The notes under the pieces are model-generated. The model ran no database searches. It had not been told where the DNA came from and saw nothing but the letters and a program-made list of their open reading frames with translations. DNA of 64,000 bases from positions 80,452,427-80,516,426 of the forward strand of contig NC_073694.1 of the NCBI RefSeq assembly GCF_029784165.1, given 5' to 3'. A program made the position numbers and the translations under genes. This DNA comes from Wyeomyia smithii (taxonomy: Eukaryota > Arthropoda > Insecta > Diptera > Culicidae). Position 1 is the stretch's first letter, and each line of letters starts with the position of its first letter. Below, in pieces: positions 1 to 10,094 of the stretch.

Positions 1-956
1 GTGAATGTTATCCGAAGTTAGTGGATGTTCCTCGTTAAAAATATGTTCAGCCACTTTTGATTTGAAATGGTGTGGTGGGGCATTTGTTGAAACTTTACTT
101 GCTTTGGTCACTTCTGCGAAATGTTCTTTTAAACGTATCAATAGGTTACGTTTAGTTTGGCCAATGTAAACCATGGCACAGTGACTGCATGCAATTTTAT
201 AAATTCCAGCTTTGTTCAGGGTATCAATAGGGTCTTTGGTAGACCCTAATTTTGTTTTGAGTTGGGTATTTCTACTAGTGTAGACAATATCCATCCCAAA
301 TTTTCTAAATTTTGAACGAAGTGGGCGTGTCAAGTTAACGTCATATTCAACGGCTACCCTTTTCAGATCTTCTGTTATTGGGGTGAGTGTTGTAAAAGAT
401 TTCCGAATTTGAGCACGCTTCTTTTTATCGACAATGGCTTGAATGATACTTTCATTGTAGCCATTAAGTTTAGCAATTTCGAAAATATATTCCAGTTCCT
501 TTTGCTTGGCTACTTCACTTAGAGGTAAAGTTTCCATGCGGTGGATCATATGATGGAAGGATGCCATTTTATGCTGGAAGGGATGGTTTGAAGTGTTAGG
601 TATTACCCGTTTTGTATTCGTGGGTTTCTGATAAATTTCAAATTCCAAGTCCGTAGACTTTCTGACTACAACGACGTCCAAGAAAGGGAGTCTGTTGTTA
701 AGTTCTTTTTCAATTGTGAAGTTTATATTTTTATGGGTATTATTAAGGGATATGAAAAAAGTTTCAAGATCCGCCCTTTTCAAAATACAAAAAATATCAT
801 CCACATACCTCCACCATCGAATCGGTAAGATGTTCCTCTTCTCTAATGTACTTTCTATATTTGCCATGAAGAGCTCACATAGAAAGGGAGGAAGAGGATT
901 CCCCATTGGTGCCCCTTTAGTCTGTTTGTAAAATTTACCACGAAATGTGAAGTAGT
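1..956 (-). CDS. PLE polyprotein, inverted 3'-half copy (partial)
   Basis: Read on the minus strand, this encodes the C-terminal half of the PLE protein: the stretch after the FRGKFYKQTKGAPMGNP motif, the WWRYVDD catalytic segment of the reverse transcriptase, the linker, and the start of the GIY-YIG domain (GIYKIACSHC and YIGQTKRN type motifs). It lacks the N-terminal half, and its stop codon lies left of the window. Its 5' edge joins the pseudo-LTR of the plus-strand copy at about 956/957. The same join is seen near 34356, so it is part of the element's structure and not a local rearrangement. Confidence 0.8.
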
Positions 957-1261
957 AAACCCCAGACATGGTACGGTAAACAATCGGCCGCATAATTCCC
1001 TACCTAACTCCAATTATGGGGGCTAAATTTTCATTTTTACCTACTACTAATAAAAAAACAGGATTTACGCTTTGCTCTTTACCAGTCCACATAAGCACTG
1101 AGGAAGACTGTACGTCACAGTCGAAATATATATTTGCGGACTGAATTTCAATATTTATTTCCAAAAAATTTAGTAGAGTATAACGGAAACCGATAACTAT
1201 TTCTTTGATTGATCTCAATCACTCTGCTAAGACGCTCGTTATAGATTTTCTAGATTTGACA
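957..1261 (+). repeat. PLE pseudo-LTR, upstream copy
   Basis: About 300 bp that recur as a direct repeat downstream of the coding region (about 3625-3930). The repeat includes the last codons of the ORF and the 3' UTR, as expected for PLE pseudo-LTRs made by tandem integration. It carries a hammerhead ribozyme fold and leads into the ATG at 1262. Confidence 0.8.
1085..1141 (+). ncRNA. Hammerhead ribozyme motif in PLE pseudo-LTR
   Basis: Read as RNA, GTCC...GCA pairs with TGC-GGAC (stem I with internal loop). The CTGAGGA core follows, then stem II GACTGT/ACAGTC with loop ACGTC, the GAAA core, and a minimal stem III (ATA/TAT) ending in the predicted cleavage site before TGC. There is one extra A between the CTGAGGA core and stem II. 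Hammerheads with very short stem III are known from PLE pseudo-LTRs. The fold was drawn by hand. Confidence 0.75.
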
Positions 1262-3685
1262 ATGGCATCCAAGCCAAATGAGCCAAATAGGTTTTTAAAG
1301 TTAAAAAAGAGCATTGCGGGTATCCACAAATCTATTTCCTTTCTTAAAAATTGTTTGAAATATCATGTCACTCCCACGAGTCATAGAGTAAAAGTTAAAA
1401 GTCCTATAGCCCCCTCCATTATGAAACATATGGAACGAGAGTGTTTGAAAAGTAGCATCAAGTTTCTTTATAGTAAACTTAGCTCCACAACTCTGGAATG
1501 TTATTCACTTCATTTAAAACTTGCCAAAGAATTTCCTTTTGAATTTCAAAATTTTCTAACTAAAGTTAAAGTAGCCGAAAAGTGTGAAGGGGAAAGAAAA
1601 CGAAAATTGGGATTGAAAAAGTTAAATCAACTGCTTCTACGAAATAACAGTAGTAGAAAGAAAGCCAAAGTACACCTCATTGACGACTTTGTGGTCAATA
1701 GGTCTTCGTACGAGTTTTCACAACCCCAGCAAAATCTTCTAAATATGGGCCTAAATTTCGCAATTCCTTCACGACCCAATATTGAACAATCGATCATCGA
1801 TATAGAAGCTGGGATGGACAGTTGTAAACTTTCCACAGAACAAACTGGTGAAGTATGCCAAATTTTTTCAAAAATTACTAAGACACTGCCACGTCATGAA
1901 AATTCGTCTGATTTAAAGACAGTTGAGGAATTACGTAAAAAACCTGTTTTCTATTTAAAAGCAGATAAGGGGAACAAAACCGTCATCATGGACAAGTCTG
2001 ACTATGATGAACAAATAACCCAAAAAATTGATAAAGGTCCATATTGGCAACTGCGACTCAATCCTCTTGCTGATATGGTAAAACGTGTAGAAAATACAAT
2101 AAAAGAATGCAAACCCGTTTTGGGTAATGCGTTACAAAATCTTCGTGTTTTAAATCCAGTTCTTCCAAGAATAAAGGGTCTCCCCAAAATTCACAAACCT
2201 GGAAATGAAATGAGAGAAATTATCTCAGCGGTAGGGGCTCCCACAGAAAAATTGGCTAAATGGCTGGTAAAAGAATTTCAAGCCATGCCCCATAAATTTC
2301 CAAGTCGATCAGTAAAGAGCACCGGAGATTTCGTTGAAAGTTTAAGATCCTCGGGTAACATCCAATCTGATGAGATAATGGTTTCATTTGACGTTACGGC
2401 CTTATTTCCTAGCGTTCCAGTGAATGAAACCTTAAACCTTTTAGAGGACTGGCTTCTTTCCCAATATTTTGATAATACTTGGAAAAAGAAAGTTGACAGT
2501 TTGTTGAAACTTTCACGTCTTTGCATGAAAGAAAACTACTTCACATTTCGTGGTAAATTTTACAAACAGACTAAAGGGGCACCAATGGGGAATCCTCTTT
2601 CTCCCTTTATATGTGAGCTCTTCATGGCAAATATAGAAAGTACATTAGAGAAGAGGAACATCTTACCGATTCGATGGTGGAGGTATGTGGATGATATTTT
2701 TTGTATTTTGAAAAGGGCGGATCTTGAAACTTTTTTCATATCCCTTAATAATACCCATAAAAATATAAACTTCACAATTGAAAAAGAACTTAACAACAGA
2801 CTCCCTTTCTTGGACGTCGTTGTAGTCAGAAAGTCTACGGACTTGGAATTTGAAATTTATCGGAAACCCACGAATACAAAACGGGTAATACCTAACACTT
2901 CAAACCATCCCTTCCAGCATAAAATGGCATCCTTCCATCATATGATCCACCGCATGGAAACTTTACCTCTAAGTGAAGTAGCCAAGCAAAAGGAACTGGA
3001 ATATATTTTCGAAATTGCTAAACTTAATGGCTACAATGAAAGTATCATTCAAGCCATTGTCGATAAAAAGAAGCGTGCTCAAATTCGGAAATCTTTTACA
3101 ACACTCACCCCAATAACAGAAGATCTGAAAAGGGTAGCCGTTGAATATGACGTTAACTTGACACGCCCACTTCGTTCAAAATTTAGAAAATTTGGGATGG
3201 ATATTGTCTACACTAGTAGAAATACCCAACTCAAAACAAAATTAGGGTCTACCAAAGACCCTATTGATACCCTGAACAAAGCTGGAATTTATAAAATTGC
3301 ATGCAGTCACTGTGACATGGTTTACATTGGACAAACTAAACGTAACCTATTGATACGTTTCAAAGAACATTTCGCAGAAGTGACCAAAGCAAGTAAAGTT
3401 TCAACAAATGCCCCACCACACCATTTCAAATCAAAAGTGGCTGAACATATTTTTAACGAGGAACATCCACTAACTTCGGATAACATTCACCTCCTCCGCC
3501 CCGTTAATAATTTATGGAAATTAGACGTAGCTGAAAGTTTAGAAATTTATAAACAACACTCATGCACGCTTCTCAATAAAGACGCAGGTAATCACCCCTC
3601 ATGGCTATTCAATCTGCTTCCCACAAACCCCAGACATGGTACGGTAAACAATCGAACGCATAATTCCCTACCTAACTCCAATTAA
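1262..3685 (+). CDS. PLE reverse transcriptase / GIY-YIG endonuclease
   Basis: A full-length ORF of about 807 aa from the ATG at 1262. The frame is open to 1205, but only with a non-ATG start. It has an N-terminal basic region (residues 1-230), then RT motifs: YLKADKGNKTVIMDKSDY near 240, GLPKIHKPG near 315, SFDVTALFPSVPV near 375, GAPMGNPLSPF near 440 and the catalytic YVDD near 475. The C-terminal GIY-YIG endonuclease starts with GIYKIACSHC near 680 and continues with YIGQTKRNLLIRFKEH. The family copies its RNA at a nick made by this endonuclease. The frame has no internal stop and looks intact. The copy at 34661 differs at about eight residues in the shared part. The extreme C-terminus differs because of a 2-nt indel near 3594. 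Confidence 0.92.
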   Translation: MASKPNEPNRFLKLKKSIAGIHKSISFLKNCLKYHVTPTSHRVKVKSPIAPSIMKHMERECLKSSIKFLYSKLSSTTLECYSLHLKLAKEFPFEFQNFLTKVKVAEKCEGERKRKLGLKKLNQLLLRNNSSRKKAKVHLIDDFVVNRSSYEFSQPQQNLLNMGLNFAIPSRPNIEQSIIDIEAGMDSCKLSTEQTGEVCQIFSKITKTLPRHENSSDLKTVEELRKKPVFYLKADKGNKTVIMDKSDYDEQITQKIDKGPYWQLRLNPLADMVKRVENTIKECKPVLGNALQNLRVLNPVLPRIKGLPKIHKPGNEMREIISAVGAPTEKLAKWLVKEFQAMPHKFPSRSVKSTGDFVESLRSSGNIQSDEIMVSFDVTALFPSVPVNETLNLLEDWLLSQYFDNTWKKKVDSLLKLSRLCMKENYFTFRGKFYKQTKGAPMGNPLSPFICELFMANIESTLEKRNILPIRWWRYVDDIFCILKRADLETFFISLNNTHKNINFTIEKELNNRLPFLDVVVVRKSTDLEFEIYRKPTNTKRVIPNTSNHPFQHKMASFHHMIHRMETLPLSEVAKQKELEYIFEIAKLNGYNESIIQAIVDKKKRAQIRKSFTTLTPITEDLKRVAVEYDVNLTRPLRSKFRKFGMDIVYTSRNTQLKTKLGSTKDPIDTLNKAGIYKIACSHCDMVYIGQTKRNLLIRFKEHFAEVTKASKVSTNAPPHHFKSKVAEHIFNEEHPLTSDNIHLLRPVNNLWKLDVAESLEIYKQHSCTLLNKDAGNHPSWLFNLLPTNPRHGTVNNRTHNSLPNSN

Positions 3686-3930
3686 GGGTGCTAAATTTTC
3701 ATTTTTACCTACTACAAATAAAAAAACAGGATTTACGCTTTGCGCTTTACCAGTCCACATAAGCACTGAGGAAGACTGTACGTCACAGTCGAAATATATA
3801 TTTGCGGACTGAATTTCAATATTTATTTCCAAAAAATTTAGTAGAGTATAACGGAAACCGATAACTATTTCTTTGATTGATCTCAATCACTCTGCTAAGA
3901 CGCTCGTTATAGATTTTCTAGATTTGACTG
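3625..3930 (+). repeat. PLE pseudo-LTR, downstream copy
   Basis: Direct repeat of 957-1261. It begins within the last codons of the ORF and runs to the junction with CR1-like sequence at about 3931. It contains a second hammerhead motif (3753-3809). Confidence 0.8.
3753..3809 (+). ncRNA. Hammerhead ribozyme motif in PLE pseudo-LTR
   Basis: Same fold and core (CTGAGGA ... GAAA) as at 1085-1141, with identical stems. It lies downstream of the ORF, so a full-length RNA would carry a ribozyme at each end. Confidence 0.75.
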
Positions 3931-6820
3931 TCTACTGGCTTTCTCAGAAGGATACTACGACTTTGTTACGCTTACGGACACTTGGCTGGATGATCGCGCT
4001 CAATCATCGCATTTATTCGGCTCTGAGTACGAGGGCTTTCGCTGCGACCGCAGTCCTATCAACAGCCAGAAAAGGACCGGTGGAGGTGTGCTTATTACTG
4101 TCCATCGCCGGTTGAATGCGAGCATAATCCACGAGACTTCTTGAAACATTCTTGAACAGGTTTGGGTGTCCGTTCAATTGTCTGGTCGAAAGTTATTCAT
4201 CTGCACTGTCTATTTTTCACCGGATCGAACACGCGACAAGCTACTGATTGACACTCATCTTCAGTCGTTGTCAACGATAGCCGCCAGAGCTAAGCCGTGC
4301 GATGAGATTATCGTTATTGGGGACTTCAATTTACCAGGCCTATTTTGGCGTCCCTCCCGCGACGGTTTTCTTTATCCTCACCCGGACTAGTCCACTTTTT
4401 ATGCCTGCGCCTTGGATCTATTAGAGGGTTACAGCGCCGCAGGACTGCAGCAAATCAATTGTAAAGCAAACGAGAACGGCCGTTGTCTAGATCTCTGTTT
4501 CGTCAGCACTAATGACACGGCACCGCCCTTGGCTAACGCACCGGATCCACTCGTAAAAAACGTTTTTCATCACCCGGCACTTGTTTTGTCTCTCGACGAT
4601 CGATTCAGAATCGACTACCGGGAACCTTCTACTCGATTTAATTTCAACTTTCGGCGAGCCGACCTCGATGGTTTGATAAACGCGTTACTATCTGTCGATT
4701 GGGTTGGCATTCTAAATTCAACTGACATCGATTCGGCTGTGAACGAATGTTCCGGCATTTTAAATGGTCTGACAGAAGTTTTCGTCCCTAAAACACGGAA
4801 CCGATCGCAGAAATATCGTCCGTGGCAGACAGCGGCTTTGCGACGCTTAAAAACGTTAAAAAATTCTGCGTTGAAGAGGTTCTCAGCGAGTGTTGCCCTT
4901 ATACTTCGCGAACACTACCGACAGTTAAACCACGATTATAAGAGACTTCGCCGACGGTGCTATTCCAACTACAGACTACATATGGGAGGCAAACTGCAAG
5001 CCGATCCAAAGAAATTTTGGAACTTTATCAACGAACAACGGAAGGAATCAGGCTTACCATCCACGATGGAATTCGCTGGTGAGAAAGCTGATAATGTTGC
5101 CTCTATTTGCAGAATGTTCGCAGTTAAATTTTCAAGCGTGTTCAGCAACGATACACCAACGGATAGGGACATTTCTGATGCTGCTAATAACGTTCCTTTC
5201 CCTGGCCGCTCCATCACCTCGGTCAACATTGACGACATTGCTATCCTTGCCGCTGCTAGTAAATTGAAACATTCGTACTCCCCAGGCCCGGATGGTATTC
5301 CAGCAACGCTACTTGAAAAATGCATTACTGGTTTTGTCACACCGCTTTCTCACTTGTTTCGCTTATCACTAGCTACTGGTAGATTTCCCACAACTTGGAA
5401 ACAGGCCTTTTTGTTTCTGGTCCACAAAAAAGGCGATCGGTCGAAAATAGACAATTATAGAGGGATTTCGGCTTTGTGTGCAATTTCGAAGCTATTCGAG
5501 CTAGTCGTCCTCCAACCAGTTTTTTATAATTGCCAATGCACTATTGCGGACGACCAACACGGATTTCTTCCAAGACGTTCCTGTGCTACAAACTTGCTTT
5601 GCCTGACTTGTTATGTGCTCGATAGCTTCGACAAACGATGTCAAACCGATGTGATGTACACGGAAGGTCCGCTGCGTTCGATAAAGTAAATCATCAAATC
5701 ACTGTTGCCAAACTCGACCGCTACGGATTTAGCGGCAACTTGCTTCAGTGGTTCGAATCCTACCTGCGAGGACGAACTCTTAGAGTAAAAATCGGCGACG
5801 AAATATCGGAATCATTTGTTGCTACTTCCGGGATTGCCCAAGGTAGTCATCTTGGCCCGCTGGTGTTTTTGTTGTATTTCAATGACGTACATCACTCGCT
5901 AAAATGTCCCCGCCTTGCCTTCGCTGATGACTTGAAACTGTTCAATGAAATCAAAAACGTCGAAGACGCCACTCATCTTCAAAAACATCTCAACTTTATT
6001 TACACGCTGGTGTAAGTTGAATTGCATGATACTAAACCCCGACAAATGCTCTGTGATAACGTTTACCAGAAAGCACCGCCCACTACATTTCGATTACACA
6101 TCCAATACAGACTCTCCAATACAGAGAGTCGAACACGTCAAGGATCTTGGAGTCCTCCTTGATTCCAAACTCACCTTCAAGCAACATATATCGTTCATTG
6201 TTGCTGAAGCCTCTAGGCAACTGGGTGTTATTTGTCGCTTGACGCGGGACTTTAGAAATATACAATGTTTAACGACACTCTACTGCTCGCTTGTTCGGTC
6301 CTCGCTAGAATTTTGCTCTACTGTCTGGATTCCTCACTACAACAACGCATTTAATCGCATCGAAGGCATCCAGCGCCGGTTTGTGCGTTACGCACTTAGA
6401 ATGCTCCCCTTGCGACAGCCCATCCGCAATACCCGATATAAGGACCGCTGCCAGCTTCTCCAGCTCGATACTCTCCAGCTTCGTCGAGAAACAGCACGCG
6501 CCATGGTAGTGTCGGACGTTTTGACATCCCGGATCGATTGCCCAGCCATTCTCCGCTTGATCAACCTAAACGCGCCATCTAGAAACCTGCGGAGGTCATC
6601 TGCGCTGCAACTACCTTTCCGCCGCACTAACTACAGTGCTAACGGTGCCATCACTGGTATTCAGCGAGCTTTCAACCGAGTTTCATCTCCCTTTGATTTT
6701 CATCTATCGCATCGAGCTTTACGCTCGAAATTTATTTCTCTGTTTCGTAATGTTTTATATTATTAACCATTAGGACTAGCTATTTATGTTTGTTGGTAGT
6801 GGCTTATAAATAAATATGAA
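3931..6820 (+). pseudogene. CR1-like non-LTR retrotransposon A, ORF2 (broken)
   Basis: Endonuclease plus reverse transcriptase without RNase H, scattered over several frames. The endonuclease N-terminus is missing because the PLE lies upstream. Around 3945-4130 there are TDTWLDD and GGVLITV type motifs, and 4166-4390 contains IVIGDFNLPG. The RT follows at 4412-5689 (GPDGIPATLL, NYRGISALCAISKLFE), 5638-6015 (AAFDKVNHQ, IAQGSHLGPL, FADD) and 5945-6766 (thumb and C-terminal region). Frameshifts near 5665 and 5990 and stops near 4140 and 4388 disable it. The 3' end is a short AT-rich tail with AATA repeats near 6807-6816. The clade call (CR1) rests on similarity to element B and on the simple-repeat tail. 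A Jockey-group relative is possible. Confidence 0.8.
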
Positions 6821-7198
6821 TATCTTGTTCTAGTCATATTTGCTCCTACATTGATTTTACAGTGTATCGTTCGAATTGTTTACCGACCAGACAAAAAGGT
6901 GATCTTAAATCTAGCAAAAGCAAGTTAAGATAGGACCTCCATTCAAGAGATTTTTTATGTGAAAATTCAGTAACAATTCACAATTAACATGAGCAGAAAA
7001 AAAAACTAAAAATCACTCAATAATTCAAACATTGCTTAACAAGTAGTCTTGGATCGTACGCTCCGCGACTGTTGATACCATTTTAACCAGTTAGTTCAGT
7101 TACGTAAATTATTTCGTTGGAGTTAGAAACCGGATTTCTTGACTAACGACAAACTTTTTTTTCTAGTACCGTTTGTTATACCTAACATTGCGAGTAAT

Positions 7199-7290
7199 CA
7201 AAGATGACTAGAACACGATACCTTCCAGGTTTTTCATACATGTTGCCCGCGACACCTTTACAACGGTTAGTGCTGTCACCGGTTCGAACT
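7199..7290 (+). repeat. Dispersed repeat family X, fragment
   Basis: Shares the order AAGATGACTAGAAC, a TTTTTCATACAT block, CCTTTACAACGG and GTTAGTGCTG with copies near 7553-7690 (plus), 9050-9215 (minus) and 22066-22320 (plus). No coding potential. Confidence 0.6.
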
Positions 7291-8273
7291 TTAGAACTAA
7301 GAAAATGATGATAGATTCAATTTTTTGCCAAGCCTAATATACACAGAAGACTTTTTTTCATGCGATGTTTGCGTAAAATGAATGTTCTTGGCGTCAAAAT
7401 AAAAACAACTGGTTAGAAACTTTCAGCAGCATCTAGTAGACTGCTTACTGTCAAGAAAATACATATGAAATTGCAAATATATGAGATCCGGTTTGGTTCC
7501 TAATTTGAGGTTATGTTTTTATAGGAGTTGGTAGGTACCAAAGATAACCTGAACAAGGTACCTAACTTCCATATTTTTCCTACATTTTTAACACGACTGA
7601 TTTCCGAAGGTTAGTGCTGCCATCTGATGACTTAAATTCTCATAAAATTGTCACTATGATCAATACCGATTTATCGTGCATAGTCCGTCATCGATCGTTG
7701 AGCTGTTCAAGATTGTATATGAAAAAGGTTTAGCAGTTTGGTCAGCTCGACGCTTAAGATAACATGCAGATTAATGAAATTGTCATTTTTTGCGCTTAAT
7801 GCTATTGCTATATTTTTCAAAGTACGAAAAGAAAAGTGTGAAATTGACTGTCAGAGTGGAGGTTTATATTGAGGAGTTATATTTATTTTCAGGTCCCATT
7901 CCACCAAAACTTAAAGTTTGATATGTCGCAACCATGTCAGAACCATTATGCATATAGTCAGGTTCACCGGGGCACCCGATTTTTGCTTTATTACCCTCGG
8001 CAAGAGTGAAATACTTGGCTGTAGAGCGTGCTCATAGCGGTTATCAGGAATTTCTGATGGTACGCTTAATTTTAAATGATGCGCCGATAATTCTTGATTC
8101 TTCCGGAAAGCTTCATGTTTGAGAACTAAACATTCGTACACATTATTATCATTTTTCGGATGGCAACACCGTACAGTCGTCCACATGAATACTGAAAAAA
8201 TTGTTTCACCTTTCAGCAGTCATGTCTTGGCCTTGTCGTCAATTGATTTTCACGTTAAGTATACATCATGTTA

Positions 8274-8493
8274 TTAAAATCTCCCAGATGGTCTCGAGGT
8301 ACGATGCTGGCCTAACAAGCCAGTCGTCGTAGGTTCGAGTCTCGGCTCGGGAGAAACTGTTAGTGTCAGTAGGATCGTAGCGCTAGCCCCGCAATTGTCC
8401 TGTACACTAACCAGTCGGCTGCGAAGTCTGTGTATAAATAAACAGAAGGTCAAGTTCCGAATCGGAATGTAGCACCAAGGCTTTGCTTTGCTC
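8274..8493 (+). mobile_element. tRNA-derived SINE, copy 1
   Basis: The tRNA-like head has a box B GGTTCGAGTCTC near 8330. The body is shared with the copy at 57222-57427, including the end AGCACCAAGGCTTTGCTTTG. A 13-bp TSD of ATACATCAT(G/A)TTA type with one mismatch flanks it (8261-8273, 8494-8506). Transcribed by RNA polymerase III and mobilised by a LINE in trans, as known for SINEs. Confidence 0.8.
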
Positions 8494-8517
8494 ATACATC
8501 ATATTAACAGTGTATAA

Positions 8518-8917
8518 ATTAGTTCGACTTTTGCTCACACGCAGCGACAATCATGTTCGATGAATTCTGCAAGAGTCAGGTATCTTGTTCTAGTCATCTT
8601 TGTAGGTACATAGCGTGTTAGAATTGCGTTTTCTCAAGCGGAATTACACGAAGCAAATATTTGCCTAAAATGACTGAAATTTGTTTGTCCGTGTAATGTG
8701 AATGAATTATTTGTTGAAACATTTGATTCGTCTAATGTTGTCCTTTGCTAGTGTGGTCACAACTGAGCGAATATTTGCTTGTTTTTTTTTTCGTTCATAC
8801 TGAAAATTGGTATGAGCAAATTGCAGCAAATGACTAGTACAAGATTCCTAACTCTTGCAGTATACATCGGACACGATTGTCGCTGCGCGTGAACAAAAGT
8901 CGAACTAATTTGTATAC
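8518..8917. repeat. Foldback (MITE-like) element, about 400 bp
   Basis: Arms at about 8518-8605 and 8829-8917 are inverted copies. Both read ATTAGTTCGACTTTTG from the outside inwards and both contain GCAGCGACAATC. The space between shows no gene. Confidence 0.65.
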
Positions 8918-9466
8918 TGGTAATTTGATAATGACGGCAAGGTGGTGAAATGTAAAGCACTTCATTTTCGATATCCTTGTATGGTCCTGCCATCTGATTT
9001 TCAATTCATTGCACGGTGCGGCCATCTAATTTTCAATATCCTTATATGGTGCTGTCATCAAGTTTTCGTTTTCATCTGGCGGATTATGCACAATAAATCG
9101 GTTTGGCTAATGACCATAGTTTTATGCGAATTTAAGTCATCAGATGGCAACACTAACCGTTGTAAAGATGTCGTGGGCAAAATGTATGAAAAAAGTAGAA
9201 GGTTGTATCCAATACACGATCGCATAACTGACGTAGAGCTACGCACACTATTAACAAATGCATTCAGTGCGTCTTGAACTGTCCTACAGATCAGACGTTT
9301 TTTCGGTTGCTTGTGGACCAGTCCAGTGACTGCCTATAGCTTCAAAGTTTGTGTTTTGTCAGTGTGTCTTTTAAAGATTACCTGAAAGTTATTTCCCATC
9401 AGTCTTTCTCAAGGCTACCTACTTTTGAATTTAACATTTGTTTTAACTTTTTTCGTATCACCTGAA

Positions 9467-9958
9467 ATGGCAGGACGGAAAAAGAAACCTCGCATCGCTG
9501 CGGGGAGGAAAAGAGAGGCATCTCCTTCTGACACTTCGAGTGTCTGTGGTGACAATCCTTTTGATATTTTGCCTGAGCAAGAAGCTGGTGAAATGGAAGT
9601 TATTAATAATGAAACTATACAAAATATAAAATCTTTAAAAAGGGAGAAAGTTCCACCTATTGTGGTAACTATTTCTTCTGAATTTAATATATTCAAAAAG
9701 GAACTTTCAACGTTTGTTTCTGACGTTAAAGTTACCTATCAAATTGGCCGTAGAGGTGATTGCCGCTTATTAGCCTACTCAGTAAAGAGTCGTGATCGTC
9801 TTGTTCAGTATTTAACTGAGAAGATGTACAATTTTTTTACATATGACACCAAGAACGCCAAGCCGTTCAAGGTTGTCTTGAAAGGTCTCACCAACGATCA
9901 AACCGTTGATGAGATCAAACTTACTTTAACAGAATTACTTGGCATAGCCCCTACCTAA
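9467..9958 (+). CDS. Juan-like ORF1 (gag-like), truncated
   Basis: 163 aa from ATG 9467. It has a basic N-terminus (AGRKKKPRIAAGRKR), an acidic linker, and the start of the Jockey gag RNA-binding region (KPFKVVLKGL near residue 133). A stop follows PT at 9956. Further gag-like coding seems to continue after it in the same phase (ILMKQKSRGENSQRTG), so the stop looks like a lesion. The CCHC knuckles expected downstream are absent. The family role is binding element RNA in a ribonucleoprotein particle. Confidence 0.75.
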   Translation: MAGRKKKPRIAAGRKREASPSDTSSVCGDNPFDILPEQEAGEMEVINNETIQNIKSLKREKVPPIVVTISSEFNIFKKELSTFVSDVKVTYQIGRRGDCRLLAYSVKSRDRLVQYLTEKMYNFFTYDTKNAKPFKVVLKGLTNDQTVDEIKLTLTELLGIAPT

Positions 9959-10094
9959 GTAATTCTAATGAAACAAAAATCACGAGGCGAAAACAGTCAG
10001 AGAACTGGAATTTCCCTTGTTAATTATTTAATTCATTTTAACCTTAACCTATTCATTTTAACCTTTAAACTGAACTTGGGATTTTATTTATTGC

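Larger units (their letters stand above)
1..3930. mobile_element. Penelope-like element (PLE), composite copy 1
   Basis: The unit has three parts: an inverted, 5'-truncated copy of the coding region (1 to about 956, cut by the window edge), a pseudo-LTR in plus orientation (957-1261), and a full coding copy followed by a second pseudo-LTR (to about 3930). Reverse transcriptase plus GIY-YIG endonuclease in one ORF is diagnostic of PLEs. The right end abuts the endonuclease domain of a CR1-like element, so the PLE probably inserted into it. The left border and TSD lie outside the window. A near-identical composite occurs at 32965-37279. Confidence 0.9.
6821..9264. repeat. MITE and SINE mosaic
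   Basis: No gene seen. The interval is built from fragments of one repeat family marked by AAGATGACTAGAACAAG ends (near 6820, 7202, 8582, 8830) and by an internal block near 7220-7290, 7560-7690 and, inverted, 9050-9215. It also holds a SINE and a 400-bp foldback listed separately. The Juan-like element inserted at the right edge. 7700-8260 shows nothing I can assign. Confidence 0.6.

Noticed and set aside
695..931. 78-aa frame repeated at 2560, 34094 and 35959
   Set aside because: Antisense shadow of the PLE reverse transcriptase, so it recurs wherever the PLE does.
8281..8350. Possible tRNA gene
   Set aside because: Has box B but poor cloverleaf potential, and the same text with a SINE body and TSD occurs at 57222. 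It is a SINE head.
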